Source: Priestia megaterium
GTDB lineage: Bacteria > Bacillota > Bacilli > Bacillales > Bacillaceae_H
Direction of reading: 5' to 3'
Assembly (NCBI RefSeq): GCF_009497655.1
Contig: NZ_CP023317.1
Coordinates: 897,501 to 961,500 of the forward strand
Length of the DNA stretch: 64,000 nt
In this document: positions 36,221-43,426 of the stretch, one piece after another
Numbering within the stretch: position 1 is the first letter of the stretch
Layout: the number at the start of each line of letters is the position of its first letter
The notes under the pieces: model-generated
Told to the model about the DNA's origin: nothing
What the model saw: the letters and a program-made list of their open reading frames with translations, nothing else
The model's database searches: none
Made by a program: the position numbers and the translations under genes

Positions 36221-37027
36221 TTGCGGCTGTTAATTTTATTGATTAGTATCATATTATTTATTTCGCTTTGTTTTTATATTTTTGCCCCACAAATAAAACG
36301 AGGCGCCCAATCGAAAAATGTGCCGGTTTTATTTATTCATGGCTATTTAGGCAGTCAAAAAAGCTTAGGGAAAATGATTAAACGATTTGAACAAAACGGA
36401 TGGGGAACTAAAGTAGCTTACTGCGTCGTTCAAAAAGATGGAGCTATTCAGTGGAAGCACATTATGAAAGCAAAAGAGGGAAAACTCCCGCTTATTCATA
36501 TCGTCTTTAAAAAGCCAGATGCCAGTATTGCACAGCAGCAAAAATGGATTGAAGCTATTATGCAAGATGTACGTGATACATATAAAGCATCTTCTGTTGA
36601 TTTAGTTGGACATAGTATGGGAGGAGTAACAGCAGCAGCAGTTAGTTTGGCTAACCCTCAATATATTCAAAAGTTAGTTACGTTAGGATCGCCGATTCAA
36701 GGATTAGATTATCAGGAATTAATGGAGATGTATCCTCATGCACGCAATCATATTGAATCTATGGGGGCTCGTGATTTAGCTTTTCACTCTATGGCGTTAA
36801 ACAAGCTATACGAAAGTCGTCAAGATTTCTCAAAAGAGATCGACGTTTTTTCAGGAGCAGGAGATGTGGGAGATAAGACAGATGGAGTGGTAACAGTAGA
36901 AAGTGCATACGGACTGCAAGAGTTTACCGAACACATTCATCTCCAAACGTTTCATGAAGCACATTCGGATTTACATGAAAGCTCAGAGGTTGATAAAGCT
37001 GTTTATCAATTTTTAAAACGAGATTAA
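36221..37027 (+). CDS. Alpha/beta hydrolase, DUF915 family (lipase-like), membrane-anchored
   Basis: 268 residues. A signal anchor covers residues 2-19 (LLILLISIILFISLCFYIF), followed by an alpha/beta hydrolase domain. PVLFIHGYLGSQKSLGKMI gives the oxyanion region and VDLVGHSMGGVTAA the nucleophile serine. FSGAGDVGDKTDGVV supplies the acid and a late His is in HEAHSDLHE. The start is a TTG at 36221 with GGAGGGTG upstream. Twelve nt separate it from the histidine-phosphatase gene. Substrate unknown. Confidence 0.85.
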   Translation: MRLLILLISIILFISLCFYIFAPQIKRGAQSKNVPVLFIHGYLGSQKSLGKMIKRFEQNGWGTKVAYCVVQKDGAIQWKHIMKAKEGKLPLIHIVFKKPDASIAQQQKWIEAIMQDVRDTYKASSVDLVGHSMGGVTAAAVSLANPQYIQKLVTLGSPIQGLDYQELMEMYPHARNHIESMGARDLAFHSMALNKLYESRQDFSKEIDVFSGAGDVGDKTDGVVTVESAYGLQEFTEHIHLQTFHEAHSDLHESSEVDKAVYQFLKRD

Positions 37028-37039
37028 AGGGGGATTACG

Positions 37040-37627
37040 ATGCTTTACTTAATTAGACACGGCCAAACAGATTGGAATAAAAACAAACTTATTCAAGGGC
37101 ATGCTGATATTCCGCTCAACGAAACAGGAAAGCAACAAGCCAAACGCGTAGCGGAACGTTTTAAAGATATCCATATTGATGTAGTCTACACAAGCGATTT
37201 GCTTCGTGCGCAGGAGACGGCTAGGAAAATTGCAGCAGCTGCTAAAGTAGAGAAAGTCGAGGTTTGTGAGCAGCTGCGCGAGCGCTCTTTTGGAGAATTA
37301 GAATCAAAGAACGTAGAAGTTCTGCATGATCTTTTGCCAAACTATGCGACAAATTGGGGAGAAGAACCTTTATATAATATTGAAACACTCGAAGCCGCTC
37401 AAGAACGGATGGTTCGGCGTTTAACGGAAATTATGAAGGAGTCTATTGGAAAGAAAGTAGCAGTTGTTAGTCACGGGGCGGCAATTAATACATTCATTCA
37501 TCATGTAACAAGCGGAGAACAAGGAACAGGGACTACTATTTTACAAAATACATCGATTACAACTTTTGCTTATGAAAGTGGAAAATGGCGTCTTGAAACA
37601 ATCAATGATGCCAAACATCTTGAATAA
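37040..37627 (+). CDS. Histidine phosphatase family protein (phosphoglycerate mutase-like)
   Basis: A 195-residue cytoplasmic enzyme. The catalytic RHG motif is LIRHGQTDWN (H8), with the second histidine in VAVVSHGAAINTFIHH and a conserved ELRERSFGELE. AAAGGGGG precedes the ATG. Proteins of this size are usually phosphatases of small phospho-compounds (PhoE-like) rather than glycolytic mutases. It forms a probable two-gene unit with the upstream hydrolase. Confidence 0.88.
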   Translation: MLYLIRHGQTDWNKNKLIQGHADIPLNETGKQQAKRVAERFKDIHIDVVYTSDLLRAQETARKIAAAAKVEKVEVCEQLRERSFGELESKNVEVLHDLLPNYATNWGEEPLYNIETLEAAQERMVRRLTEIMKESIGKKVAVVSHGAAINTFIHHVTSGEQGTGTTILQNTSITTFAYESGKWRLETINDAKHLE

Positions 37628-37635
37628 ATATACTT

Positions 37636-37810
37636 AAAGAGGCTGTGACAGTAGTATTTTAGTTGAGGGAGGATCCGAACGATTAATCGTTCGGATTTTT
37701 TTATGGTGATGGTGAACGCAGGTTTCATATATGTAAGTACTTCTGGCTGTTGATTGGAGGGAAAGGCGAAGACTCCTATGGGAAAAGCGGAAGGGGTGAG
37801 ACTCCGCATA
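37636..37810 (+). repeat. Composite dispersed repeat, 3'-truncated copy
   Basis: It contains the leader AAAGAGGCTGTGACAGTAGT, the terminator palindrome, the joiner GGTGAACGCAGGTTTCAT and the first ~60 bp of the GC-rich core (GTTGATTGGAGGG through GTGAGACTCCGCA). It then stops abruptly in AT-rich DNA. Order and spacing match the copy at 22696-23027. Confidence 0.75.
37673..37703 (+). terminator. Terminator within the repeat, after the histidine phosphatase gene
   Basis: A 24-bp perfect palindrome with half-site ATCCGAACGATT, followed by seven T residues, 46 nt after the stop codon. Confidence 0.85.
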
Positions 37811-37987
37811 TTAATTTTATATATAAATATTTATACAATTGATTTTAATAAAAATGCATAGTAAAATAAGTTTTATTACTATTCTATTAAAGCGTTTAGT
37901 ATAACTGGATTTCCTAATATTGTTTAATAAGTAACTATATTTCGGAATAAGATTAATTGATTTGTATAATTTCAAGGAGGATGTAGT
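37811..37987 (+). promoter_or_regulatory. AT-rich upstream region of the aminotransferase gene
   Basis: No gene or hairpin of note. A TATAAT at 37965-37970 lies only 17 bp before the start codon and would give a very short leader. GGAGG precedes the ATG at 37988. Confidence 0.35.
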
Positions 37988-39307
37988 ATGTCTAAAGATT
38001 GGAGTCACTTATTTGAAAGAATGCCTGAATTGCTAGCACCGACAATGGCTAAAGATCATCCGAATTTGCCCGTTGTGAAAGAAGAAGGATGCTATTATTA
38101 TGGATTGGATGGTAAAGAATATCTCGATTTTACTTCTGGAATCGCTACGACAAATGTAGGACACAGACATCCGAAAGTAGTAAAAGCAATTAAAGACGGA
38201 GCAGATCAATTATTGCACGGTCCTTCAGGTGTGATTATGTACGAATCGATATTAAAATTAGCCGATGAGTTAGGAAAAGTAACGCCGGGCAATTTAGACT
38301 GCTTTTTCTTTGGAAATAGTGGCACAGAAGCAATTGAAGGAGCCTTAAAATTAGCGAGGCATGTTACAAAGCGTCCGTATGTTATTTCTTTTTTAGGGTG
38401 TTTTCATGGCCGCTCGATGGGAGCTTTAAGTGTTACAACATCGAAAAGCAAATATAGACAATTTCAGCAGCCTTCGGGACTGACATATCAAATTCCATAT
38501 GCCAATCCAAAAGAGTGCCCTGCGGAGCTAGACAGCGATGTATACTTTACTGAAAAGCTTGAAAAAGATTTTGAAATACTGTTTAAGCACCAAGTCACGC
38601 CTGAAGAAGTGGCGGCCGTTATTTTGGAACCAGTATTAGGAGAAGGCGGCTATATTATCCCTCCGAAAAGCTGGATGAAGAAGTTAAGAGAGATTTGTGA
38701 TCGTCACGGAATATTACTTATTTTCGATGAAGTGCAAACAGGGTTTGGCCGTACCGGCGAATGGTTTGCTGGCCAAACGTTTGATGTTGTACCAGATATT
38801 ATGGCTATAGCAAAAGGAATTGCTTCTGGAATTCCGCTTAGCGCAACGGTAGCTTCTCAAGAATTAATGAAGCAGTGGCCTCTTGGCACACATAGTACAA
38901 CATTTGGTGGGAATCCTATCGGATGTTCAGCAGCTCTTGCAACTCTTGAAGTGATGAAAGAAGAACAGCTGCTGGATAACACGAAAAAAATGGGCGCTTA
39001 TGCATTAGAAAAGCTGCATCTTTTAAAGGAAAAACATTCAGTTATTGGAGATATCCGTGGTTTAGGACTTATGATTGGAATTGAAATTGTTAATCCGCAT
39101 ACGGGAGAAGGAGATGGAGACGCTTTATTCGAGATTTTGGACTTAGCTTTAGAAAAAGGCGTGTTATTTTATTTTTGCGGAAATGCAAGTGAAGTTATTC
39201 GCATGGTACCTCCGCTTACTGTGACAAAAGAACAGATAGATGACGGCATTCGTATGCTAGATGAGGCTATTACTTCTTTTGAGAAAAAGTCAGCTGTAAA
39301 AGCGTAA
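37988..39307 (+). CDS. Class III PLP aminotransferase (4-aminobutyrate aminotransferase-like)
   Basis: A 439-residue cytoplasmic aminotransferase. [17 protein letters not shown] binds the cofactor phosphate, [16 protein letters not shown] has the PLP-pyridine aspartate (D247) and [16 protein letters not shown] has the Schiff-base lysine K276. GGAGG lies seven bases before the ATG. It probably uses GABA or a similar omega-amino acid with 2-oxoglutarate. It stands alone without a succinate-semialdehyde dehydrogenase or GabR-type regulator, so the exact amino donor is open. Confidence 0.87.
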   Translation: MSKDWSHLFERMPELLAPTMAKDHPNLPVVKEEGCYYYGLDGKEYLDFTSGIATTNVGHRHPKVVKAIKDGADQLLHGPSGVIMYESILKLADELGKVTPGNLDCFFFGNSGTEAIEGALKLARHVTKRPYVISFLGCFHGRSMGALSVTTSKSKYRQFQQPSGLTYQIPYANPKECPAELDSDVYFTEKLEKDFEILFKHQVTPEEVAAVILEPVLGEGGYIIPPKSWMKKLREICDRHGILLIFDEVQTGFGRTGEWFAGQTFDVVPDIMAIAKGIASGIPLSATVASQELMKQWPLGTHSTTFGGNPIGCSAALATLEVMKEEQLLDNTKKMGAYALEKLHLLKEKHSVIGDIRGLGLMIGIEIVNPHTGEGDGDALFEILDLALEKGVLFYFCGNASEVIRMVPPLTVTKEQIDDGIRMLDEAITSFEKKSAVKA

Positions 39308-39405
39308 TAAAAAAATATAAAAAATTTATATATTTGTAACCTAGTTGTCATAGTAATGGTAGCGATATCATAGTTTTAGAGGGAAAACAATTTTCTGAAA
39401 AGTAG

Positions 39406-39434
39406 TTGACATCTGTTTGTGCAGCATGTAACAT
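39406..39434 (+). promoter_or_regulatory. Promoter of the SAM riboswitch transcript
   Basis: Consensus TTGACA, 17-bp spacer, TAACAT, about 35-40 nt upstream of the aptamer. Confidence 0.65.
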
Positions 39435-39475
39435 AATATTTATCTTATCAACAATTATCAACAAAATTCGACAAA

Positions 39476-39655
39476 CTTCTTATCAAGAGAGGCGGAGGGA
39501 TAGGCCCTGTGAAACCTCGGCAACGGACTTTATAGAACCGTGCCAACTCCCACAAGCAGTGCTTGAAAGATGAGAAGAGACCAGGCTTACTAACAATTGT
39601 GATCCCAACCTCTTCTTACAGGCACTTAGACACTGGAAGTGGAGGTTTTAATTTT
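39476..39655 (+). ncRNA. SAM-I (S-box) riboswitch with terminator, no downstream gene
   Basis: The aptamer spans 39476-39577. P1 is CTTCTTATC/GATGAGAAG. Conserved elements in order are AGAGAGGCGGAGGGA, GTGAAACCTCGGCAAC, GTGCCAA and TTGAAAGATGAG. The expression platform has a terminator (AACCTC at 39607-39612 with GAGGTT at 39642-39647, then T-rich sequence). A competing antiterminator pairs CTCTTCTT with the 3' side of P1. SAM binding should end transcription near 39655. Read-through meets only a four-codon ORF (39656) and then the bidirectional terminator at 39681-39712; all following genes face the other way. It is either a trans-acting RNA or the remnant of a lost sulphur-metabolism gene. 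Confidence 0.92.
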
Positions 39656-39680
39656 ATGACAAGAATATGACATTTAGATA

Positions 39681-39712
39681 AAAAACAGCAGGTGAAATTA
39701 CCTGCTGTTTTT
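39681..39712. terminator. Bidirectional terminator between S-box and the 30-residue peptide gene
   Basis: A perfect 13-bp stem AAAAACAGCAGGT/ACCTGCTGTTTTT with a 6-nt loop. It overlaps the stop codon of the minus-strand small gene. Confidence 0.9.
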
Positions 39713-39803
39713 ATATGCTGTAAAATGATAAATAACCTACCAGAATTCCTAGTAAAAGCACCCCGGCCGTAATACCAATAATCCACCACATCATTTTTTT
39801 CAT
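39711..39803 (-). CDS. 30-residue single-span membrane peptide
   Basis: A small ORF reading MKKMMWWIIGITAGV at the start, then a Leu/Gly/Val-rich membrane span ending in LSFYSI. A basic start followed by one uninterrupted hydrophobic stretch is typical of small membrane proteins. GAGGA lies about eight bases before the ATG at 39803. It begins 16 nt after the stop of the secreted protein gene, and the site overlaps that gene's end, so the two are probably co-transcribed. A terminator follows at once. No family recognised. Confidence 0.6.
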   Translation of the reverse strand: MKKMMWWIIGITAGVLLLGILVGYLSFYSI

Positions 39804-39819
39804 CGTTTATTCCTCATTA

Positions 39820-40455
39820 TCAATTGACTGTAGCTGTAGATCCGCCAGAAGCGCCGGAAGCCGTACCATAAGCGGTTTGTCTTTTGATTCCAGCATTTTT
39901 AGCTGCAACTTTCCACTGCCAGTCAATTCGCCCGTAGGCTCGATTATTTTGTACCCAAGATTTTGAGCTCTTTTTTGAAATAGACACAAGGGGGTTTACG
40001 TTTTTTGTGACCACACCTCGTACACTTTTGACTGAAGTTACTGAGGAGCTTTTTGTGTAATAATCTACATACACCGTTAGTTTTGTTGTTGTAAATCCAG
40101 CCGCTTTATAAGAAGCCGTATAAGCTGCTGTTTTGAATAAAGGTGAAGCCGTTTTTGCTCCGTATGCTGCTGTACTTGCAGCTTCGACCGTGCCGCTGCT
40201 CTCTTCAATATCCATTTTGAACAGAGATGGATCCCTTAGTGATTGTACAACTTTTTGTTTTTGTTGACGCGACAGTTTTGAAAATTCATACAGTGAACTT
40301 TTATCACCTTGCCCTTTCAAGAACTGCGTGTAAGAAGCAACCGTTAAATGAGCAGGTTTTTCACTAGCCTGAACAGAGTTTGGTACGACTAATAGACATA
40401 ATAATGCACCTATCAGGGAAAAAGCAAAAAACGTTCTTTTTGTAGCCATATTCAT
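39820..40455 (-). CDS. Secreted hypothetical protein
   Basis: 211 residues. A signal peptide (about 1-30, FFAFSLIGALLCLLVVP, likely cleaved near VQA-S) is followed by a helical stretch with SSLYEFSKLSRQQKQKVVQS. A Ser/Thr/Lys/Tyr-rich, probably beta-structured C-terminal domain contains KLTVYVDYYTKSSS and YGRIDWQWKVAAKNAG. AAAGGA lies five bases before the ATG at 40455. I do not recognise the family. The aromatic-rich repetitive strands resemble extracellular matrix or wall-associated proteins, but that is only an impression. Confidence 0.75.
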   Translation of the reverse strand: MNMATKRTFFAFSLIGALLCLLVVPNSVQASEKPAHLTVASYTQFLKGQGDKSSLYEFSKLSRQQKQKVVQSLRDPSLFKMDIEESSGTVEAASTAAYGAKTASPLFKTAAYTASYKAAGFTTTKLTVYVDYYTKSSSVTSVKSVRGVVTKNVNPLVSISKKSSKSWVQNNRAYGRIDWQWKVAAKNAGIKRQTAYGTASGASGGSTATVN

Positions 40456-40502
40456 ATAAATCCTTTCTAGTACTCTATCTTTATAAATAGATAAGAAGTA
40501 AT

Positions 40503-41072
40503 TTATCGTTTTGAAGAAGGGCTGTGTGCTGACATATTAACTGTCATCACGACACGAGCTTGCTGTACAGATTTCATAAAGCATTCGTATAGAGAAGCGA
40601 ATACTTTGTCCACATCTCCTTCTAAAGCTGTTGCAAAAGGCACGGTTTCGGCAAATACTCCCTGTTGTTTAACTGCGCCAATTCCGCTTTTGATGATGTC
40701 TACATAATGCGGCGTATCTAATGGATACAAAGAAAATTGAGTGGATACAGGGAACGAAGCACAAAGCTGTTGGTTTAAAGGCATGTTTTCTTTTGAGTTT
40801 ATTTTTCTTTCTTCGAAATATTCTTCGTGACGCCCTGTTGAAAACGTGGCATTCAGCACAATATGCTTTTCTGATTTTCCAGCACTTTTATAAATGGCCT
40901 GTACAACTTCAAATACGTCTTTGGCAGTTCCTTCAATAAACGTACTAACACGGTCCGTTTTTCGCTGAACTTTAGACATATCCACTTCGTTTAGTGCGCT
41001 TAAAATAATATCGATGAAGTTATCGCTCATAACGGAAAGCGTAAAACGACAGCCAACATTTATTTTTTCCAA
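40503..41072 (-). CDS. ykoF: YkoF-family thiamine/HMP-binding protein
   Basis: A 189-residue protein made of two ferredoxin-like ACT-type repeats. The halves start with CRFTLSVMSDNFIDIILSAL and FSLYPLDTPHYVDIIKSGI, and each ends with a comparable block (STFIEGTAKDVFEVVQAIY; ATALEGDVDKVFASLYECF). VMTVNMSAHSPSSKR closely resembles the B. subtilis YkoF C-terminus. B. subtilis YkoF binds thiamine precursors next to the YkoEDC importer. Here no transporter gene is adjacent and I see no TPP riboswitch upstream. The start is taken as the TTG at 41072 with AGGGGTG six bases upstream; an ATG at 41123 has no site. Confidence 0.82.
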   Translation of the reverse strand: MEKINVGCRFTLSVMSDNFIDIILSALNEVDMSKVQRKTDRVSTFIEGTAKDVFEVVQAIYKSAGKSEKHIVLNATFSTGRHEEYFEERKINSKENMPLNQQLCASFPVSTQFSLYPLDTPHYVDIIKSGIGAVKQQGVFAETVPFATALEGDVDKVFASLYECFMKSVQQARVVMTVNMSAHSPSSKR

Positions 41073-41594
41073 GTTAATCACCCCTAAAATATAGATTTGT
41101 AGTTTTTTAATCATACAAATCATAAAATAACTTTTCTGTTTTGTATAGAAACAGAAGATAGATTCTTTATTTTTAGTAAATATTACATAGAAGAAACGAG
41201 AATAAATTGCATAACATGAAAATTAAGGGTGTCAAGAAAAGTCACATAGTGAAAAAGAATAAAAAAACAATGTTAGAACTTCTGACAAAAAGCTGGTATA
41301 TAGACTGAAAACACCATATTATAAATACAAGATCACATTATTCTCCTGCGATTTCGTATAACCTCTTGAAAAAGGGACTTGGGATTTTATCATAAATCCA
41401 ACCTCCTAGCTGTATAATCAGCTAGGAATTTTTTTTACCCAAAGTCTCTATCGCCCATGAGGTTACCTGCACTTATTCAACTCAGAGCATGCACCATATA
41501 TATTTAAGACCAGTGTAAGAAAGATTGCTTGAAGATGTTAGTGTTCGGTTTGAGCTAGAAATAGATAGATGTTACGAAAGAGGGGAAAGAAGGT
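41073..41594 (+). promoter_or_regulatory. Structured gap upstream of the amidohydrolase gene
   Basis: The gap serves two divergent genes. On the plus strand a possible promoter (TTAGAA, 18-bp spacer, TATATA at about 41297) leads into a leader. This holds a GGATTT/AAATCC hairpin and then a strong terminator at 41405-41436, 160 nt before the gene. The segment TTCGTATAACCTC resembles part of a purine aptamer, but the TCTACC joining segment and P3 are absent, so I do not call one. Confidence 0.4.
41405..41436 (+). terminator. Leader terminator upstream of the amidohydrolase gene
   Basis: Perfect 8-bp stem CCTAGCTG/CAGCTAGG, 6-nt loop, AA then eight T residues. No plus-strand gene ends nearby, so it terminates a leader or a small RNA. 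Confidence 0.8.
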
Positions 41595-42938
41595 ATGACG
41601 CACACATTAATTAAAAATGCAGAGATTATTACGATGAATGAGAAGAATGATATTATTTACGGTGACCTTTATATTGTTGGAAATCGTATTGCAGCCATCG
41701 GGAAAAATCTGCATCCGGAAAAGGTAGATAAAGTCATTGACGCAGCAAATAAAACGATTGTGCCGGGCTTTATACATACTCATATTCATTTATGTCAAAC
41801 GCTTTTTAGAGGGCAAGCAGATGATTTAGAGCTGCTAGACTGGCTAAAGAAGAAAATATGGCCGCTTGAAGCTTCGCATGATGAAGAATCTATCTATTAT
41901 TCAGCACTGTTAGGGATCGGTGAACTCATTCAAAGCGGGACTACAACAATTGTCGATATGGAAACTGTTCATCATACAGACTCTGCTTTTCAAGCTATAT
42001 CTAAGAGTGGAATCCGAGCTCTTGCAGGAAAAGTAATGATGGATAAAAAAGGCGACGATCTGCCAAAAGCTCTGCAGGAGACAACGGCTGACTCGATTAA
42101 AGAAAGCGTAGAGCTGCTTGAAAAATGGCATAATTCAAATAACGGTCGTATTCGATACGCATTCTCCCCAAGATTTGTGCTGTCGTGTACGGAAGATTTG
42201 CTGCGTGAAGTGAGCCATTTATCAGCTGCCTATAATGTTCATGTCCATACTCATGCTTCTGAGAATCAAGAAGAAATTCGCATTGTAGAAGCTGAAACGG
42301 GTATGAGAAATATCATGTACTTAGACCATTTAGGATTAGCCAATGAGCGCCTTATTTTAGCGCACTGTGTGTGGCTAAACGATCAAGAAAAGCAAATTAT
42401 TAAGAATCAAGGAGTAAAAGTCAGTCATTGCCCAGGCTCAAACTTAAAACTTGCATCGGGAATCGCAGATGTGCCCAGTTTATTAGAGCAAGGTGTATTT
42501 TTAAGCCTTGGCGCTGATGGTGCTCCTTGTAATAATAATTTGGATATGTTCAACGAAATGAGGCTGGCCGCTACGATTCATAAACCCTCTTACGGACCAA
42601 CAGCCATGAATGCAAAACACGTGCTCGAAATGGCTACAATCGGCGGAGCGAAAGCAGTTGGGCTTGAAAAAGAAATTGGAAGTTTAGAGGTTGGGAAAAA
42701 AGCGGATCTTGCCATTTTAAATTTAAATCAGCTTCATACTTTTCCATCTTACGGCGTAGACCCTATTTCCAGAGTTGTGTATTCAGCAACGCGAGGAGAT
42801 GTAGAACTAACAATGGTTGACGGTGAAATTGTGATGGAGAATCGCGTGCTAAAAACCATTGACCAGGGAATTGTGCTGAAAGAGGCAAATCATTCGATAG
42901 ATCGTCTTTTAAAAAGAATTCCACTTTTAATTTCGTAA
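41595..42938 (+). CDS. Metal-dependent amidohydrolase, purine/deoxyadenosine deaminase type
   Basis: A 447-residue cytoplasmic amidohydrolase of the TrzN/AtzA/SAH-deaminase group. Metal ligands appear in PGFIHTHIHLCQTLFRG, HVHTHASE and LAHCVWLND, with the catalytic Asp in SLGADGAPCNNNLDMFNEM. HCPGSNLKLASG is typical of deaminases acting on adenosine-like or guanine-like substrates. GAGGGGA precedes the ATG at 41595. The next gene on the strand encodes a purine permease, which supports a purine substrate. The exact one (guanine, adenosine, 5'-deoxyadenosine) is unresolved. Confidence 0.85.
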   Translation: MTHTLIKNAEIITMNEKNDIIYGDLYIVGNRIAAIGKNLHPEKVDKVIDAANKTIVPGFIHTHIHLCQTLFRGQADDLELLDWLKKKIWPLEASHDEESIYYSALLGIGELIQSGTTTIVDMETVHHTDSAFQAISKSGIRALAGKVMMDKKGDDLPKALQETTADSIKESVELLEKWHNSNNGRIRYAFSPRFVLSCTEDLLREVSHLSAAYNVHVHTHASENQEEIRIVEAETGMRNIMYLDHLGLANERLILAHCVWLNDQEKQIIKNQGVKVSHCPGSNLKLASGIADVPSLLEQGVFLSLGADGAPCNNNLDMFNEMRLAATIHKPSYGPTAMNAKHVLEMATIGGAKAVGLEKEIGSLEVGKKADLAILNLNQLHTFPSYGVDPISRVVYSATRGDVELTMVDGEIVMENRVLKTIDQGIVLKEANHSIDRLLKRIPLLIS

Positions 42939-42950
42939 GATGTAAAACGA

Positions 42951-43172
42951 AGAAGAGGCTGGGATAAAAGTATTTTAACAAAAGTAAAGCTCAAATTATT
43001 AATCGGAATTATTGATTAATAATTTGAGTTTTTTGTTGTCAAGGTGAACGTAGGTTTCATCTGTTTAGTTGCTTCTAGCTGTTGATTGGAGGACAAGGCG
43101 TAGACTTCTGCGGTTATTCCATTTATTTGTCTTTAGAATGGATTTATTTAGTTATGTTTCAATCTCTTTTTT
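42951..43172 (+). repeat. Composite dispersed repeat, copy with internal deletion
   Basis: Leader AGAAGAGGCTGGGATAAAAG, terminator hairpin (42990-43034), joiner GGTGAACGTAGGTTTCAT and GTTGATTGGAGGACAAGG with the first ~35 bp of the GC-rich core. At about 43113 it jumps straight to the AT-rich tail (TTGTCTTTAGAATGGATTTA), which aligns with 22981-23027 of the longest copy. About 130 bp of the core and tail start are missing. Confidence 0.75.
42990..43034 (+). terminator. Terminator within the repeat, after the amidohydrolase gene
   Basis: A perfect 15-bp A/T-rich stem (CTCAAATTATTAATC/GATTAATAATTTGAG), 9-nt loop, six T residues. Confidence 0.8.
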
Positions 43173-43317
43173 GTATAAATGAGTAAAAAGAGTACTCTTG
43201 CAACAGACTAAAAAGATAAGAGAAATAAATTTTCAAAATTCCAAACTAACGGAAGATAAAAATTTTTATAATGATAGCGTTTTCCACCTTTGCATATCTA
43301 CAAATTAAGACTATAAT

Positions 43318-43398
43318 AGGACAAAAGATTTTACTTTGAAACGTAAAATCCTCCTAAATCGTGTCCTTTTTAGGACATTCGAATAGGTAGGATTTTTT
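43318..43398 (+). promoter_or_regulatory. Two-state attenuator leader of the purine permease gene
   Basis: Two mutually exclusive folds are visible. In one, GATTTTAC (43327) pairs with GTAAAATC (43343), and AGGACA (43318) can pair with TGTCCT (43362). In the other, AAAATCCT (43345-43352) pairs with AGGATTTT (43389-43396) around TGTCCT/AGGACA (43362-43377), making a terminator followed by T-rich sequence 30 nt before the gene. TATAAT boxes at 43267 and 43312 are possible promoters; the second would exclude the first AGGACA. It does not match the known purine riboswitch consensus. Confidence 0.55.
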
Positions 43399-43426
43399 AT
43401 TTTTTTTTAGAAGTAGGGAGGCGCGC

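Noticed and set aside
37040-37627. Glycolytic phosphoglycerate mutase
   Set aside because: Too short (195 residues against about 230-250) and RHG-phosphatase-like; called only as histidine phosphatase family.
41100-41340. TPP riboswitch upstream of the ykoF homologue
   Set aside because: Neither the CTGAGA nor the CTGATCTGGATAAT-type conserved segments are present on the minus strand.
41340-41400. Canonical purine riboswitch upstream of the amidohydrolase gene
   Set aside because: Only a GTATAACCTC-like fragment matches; the TCTACC joining region, P3 loop and closing P1 strand are absent.
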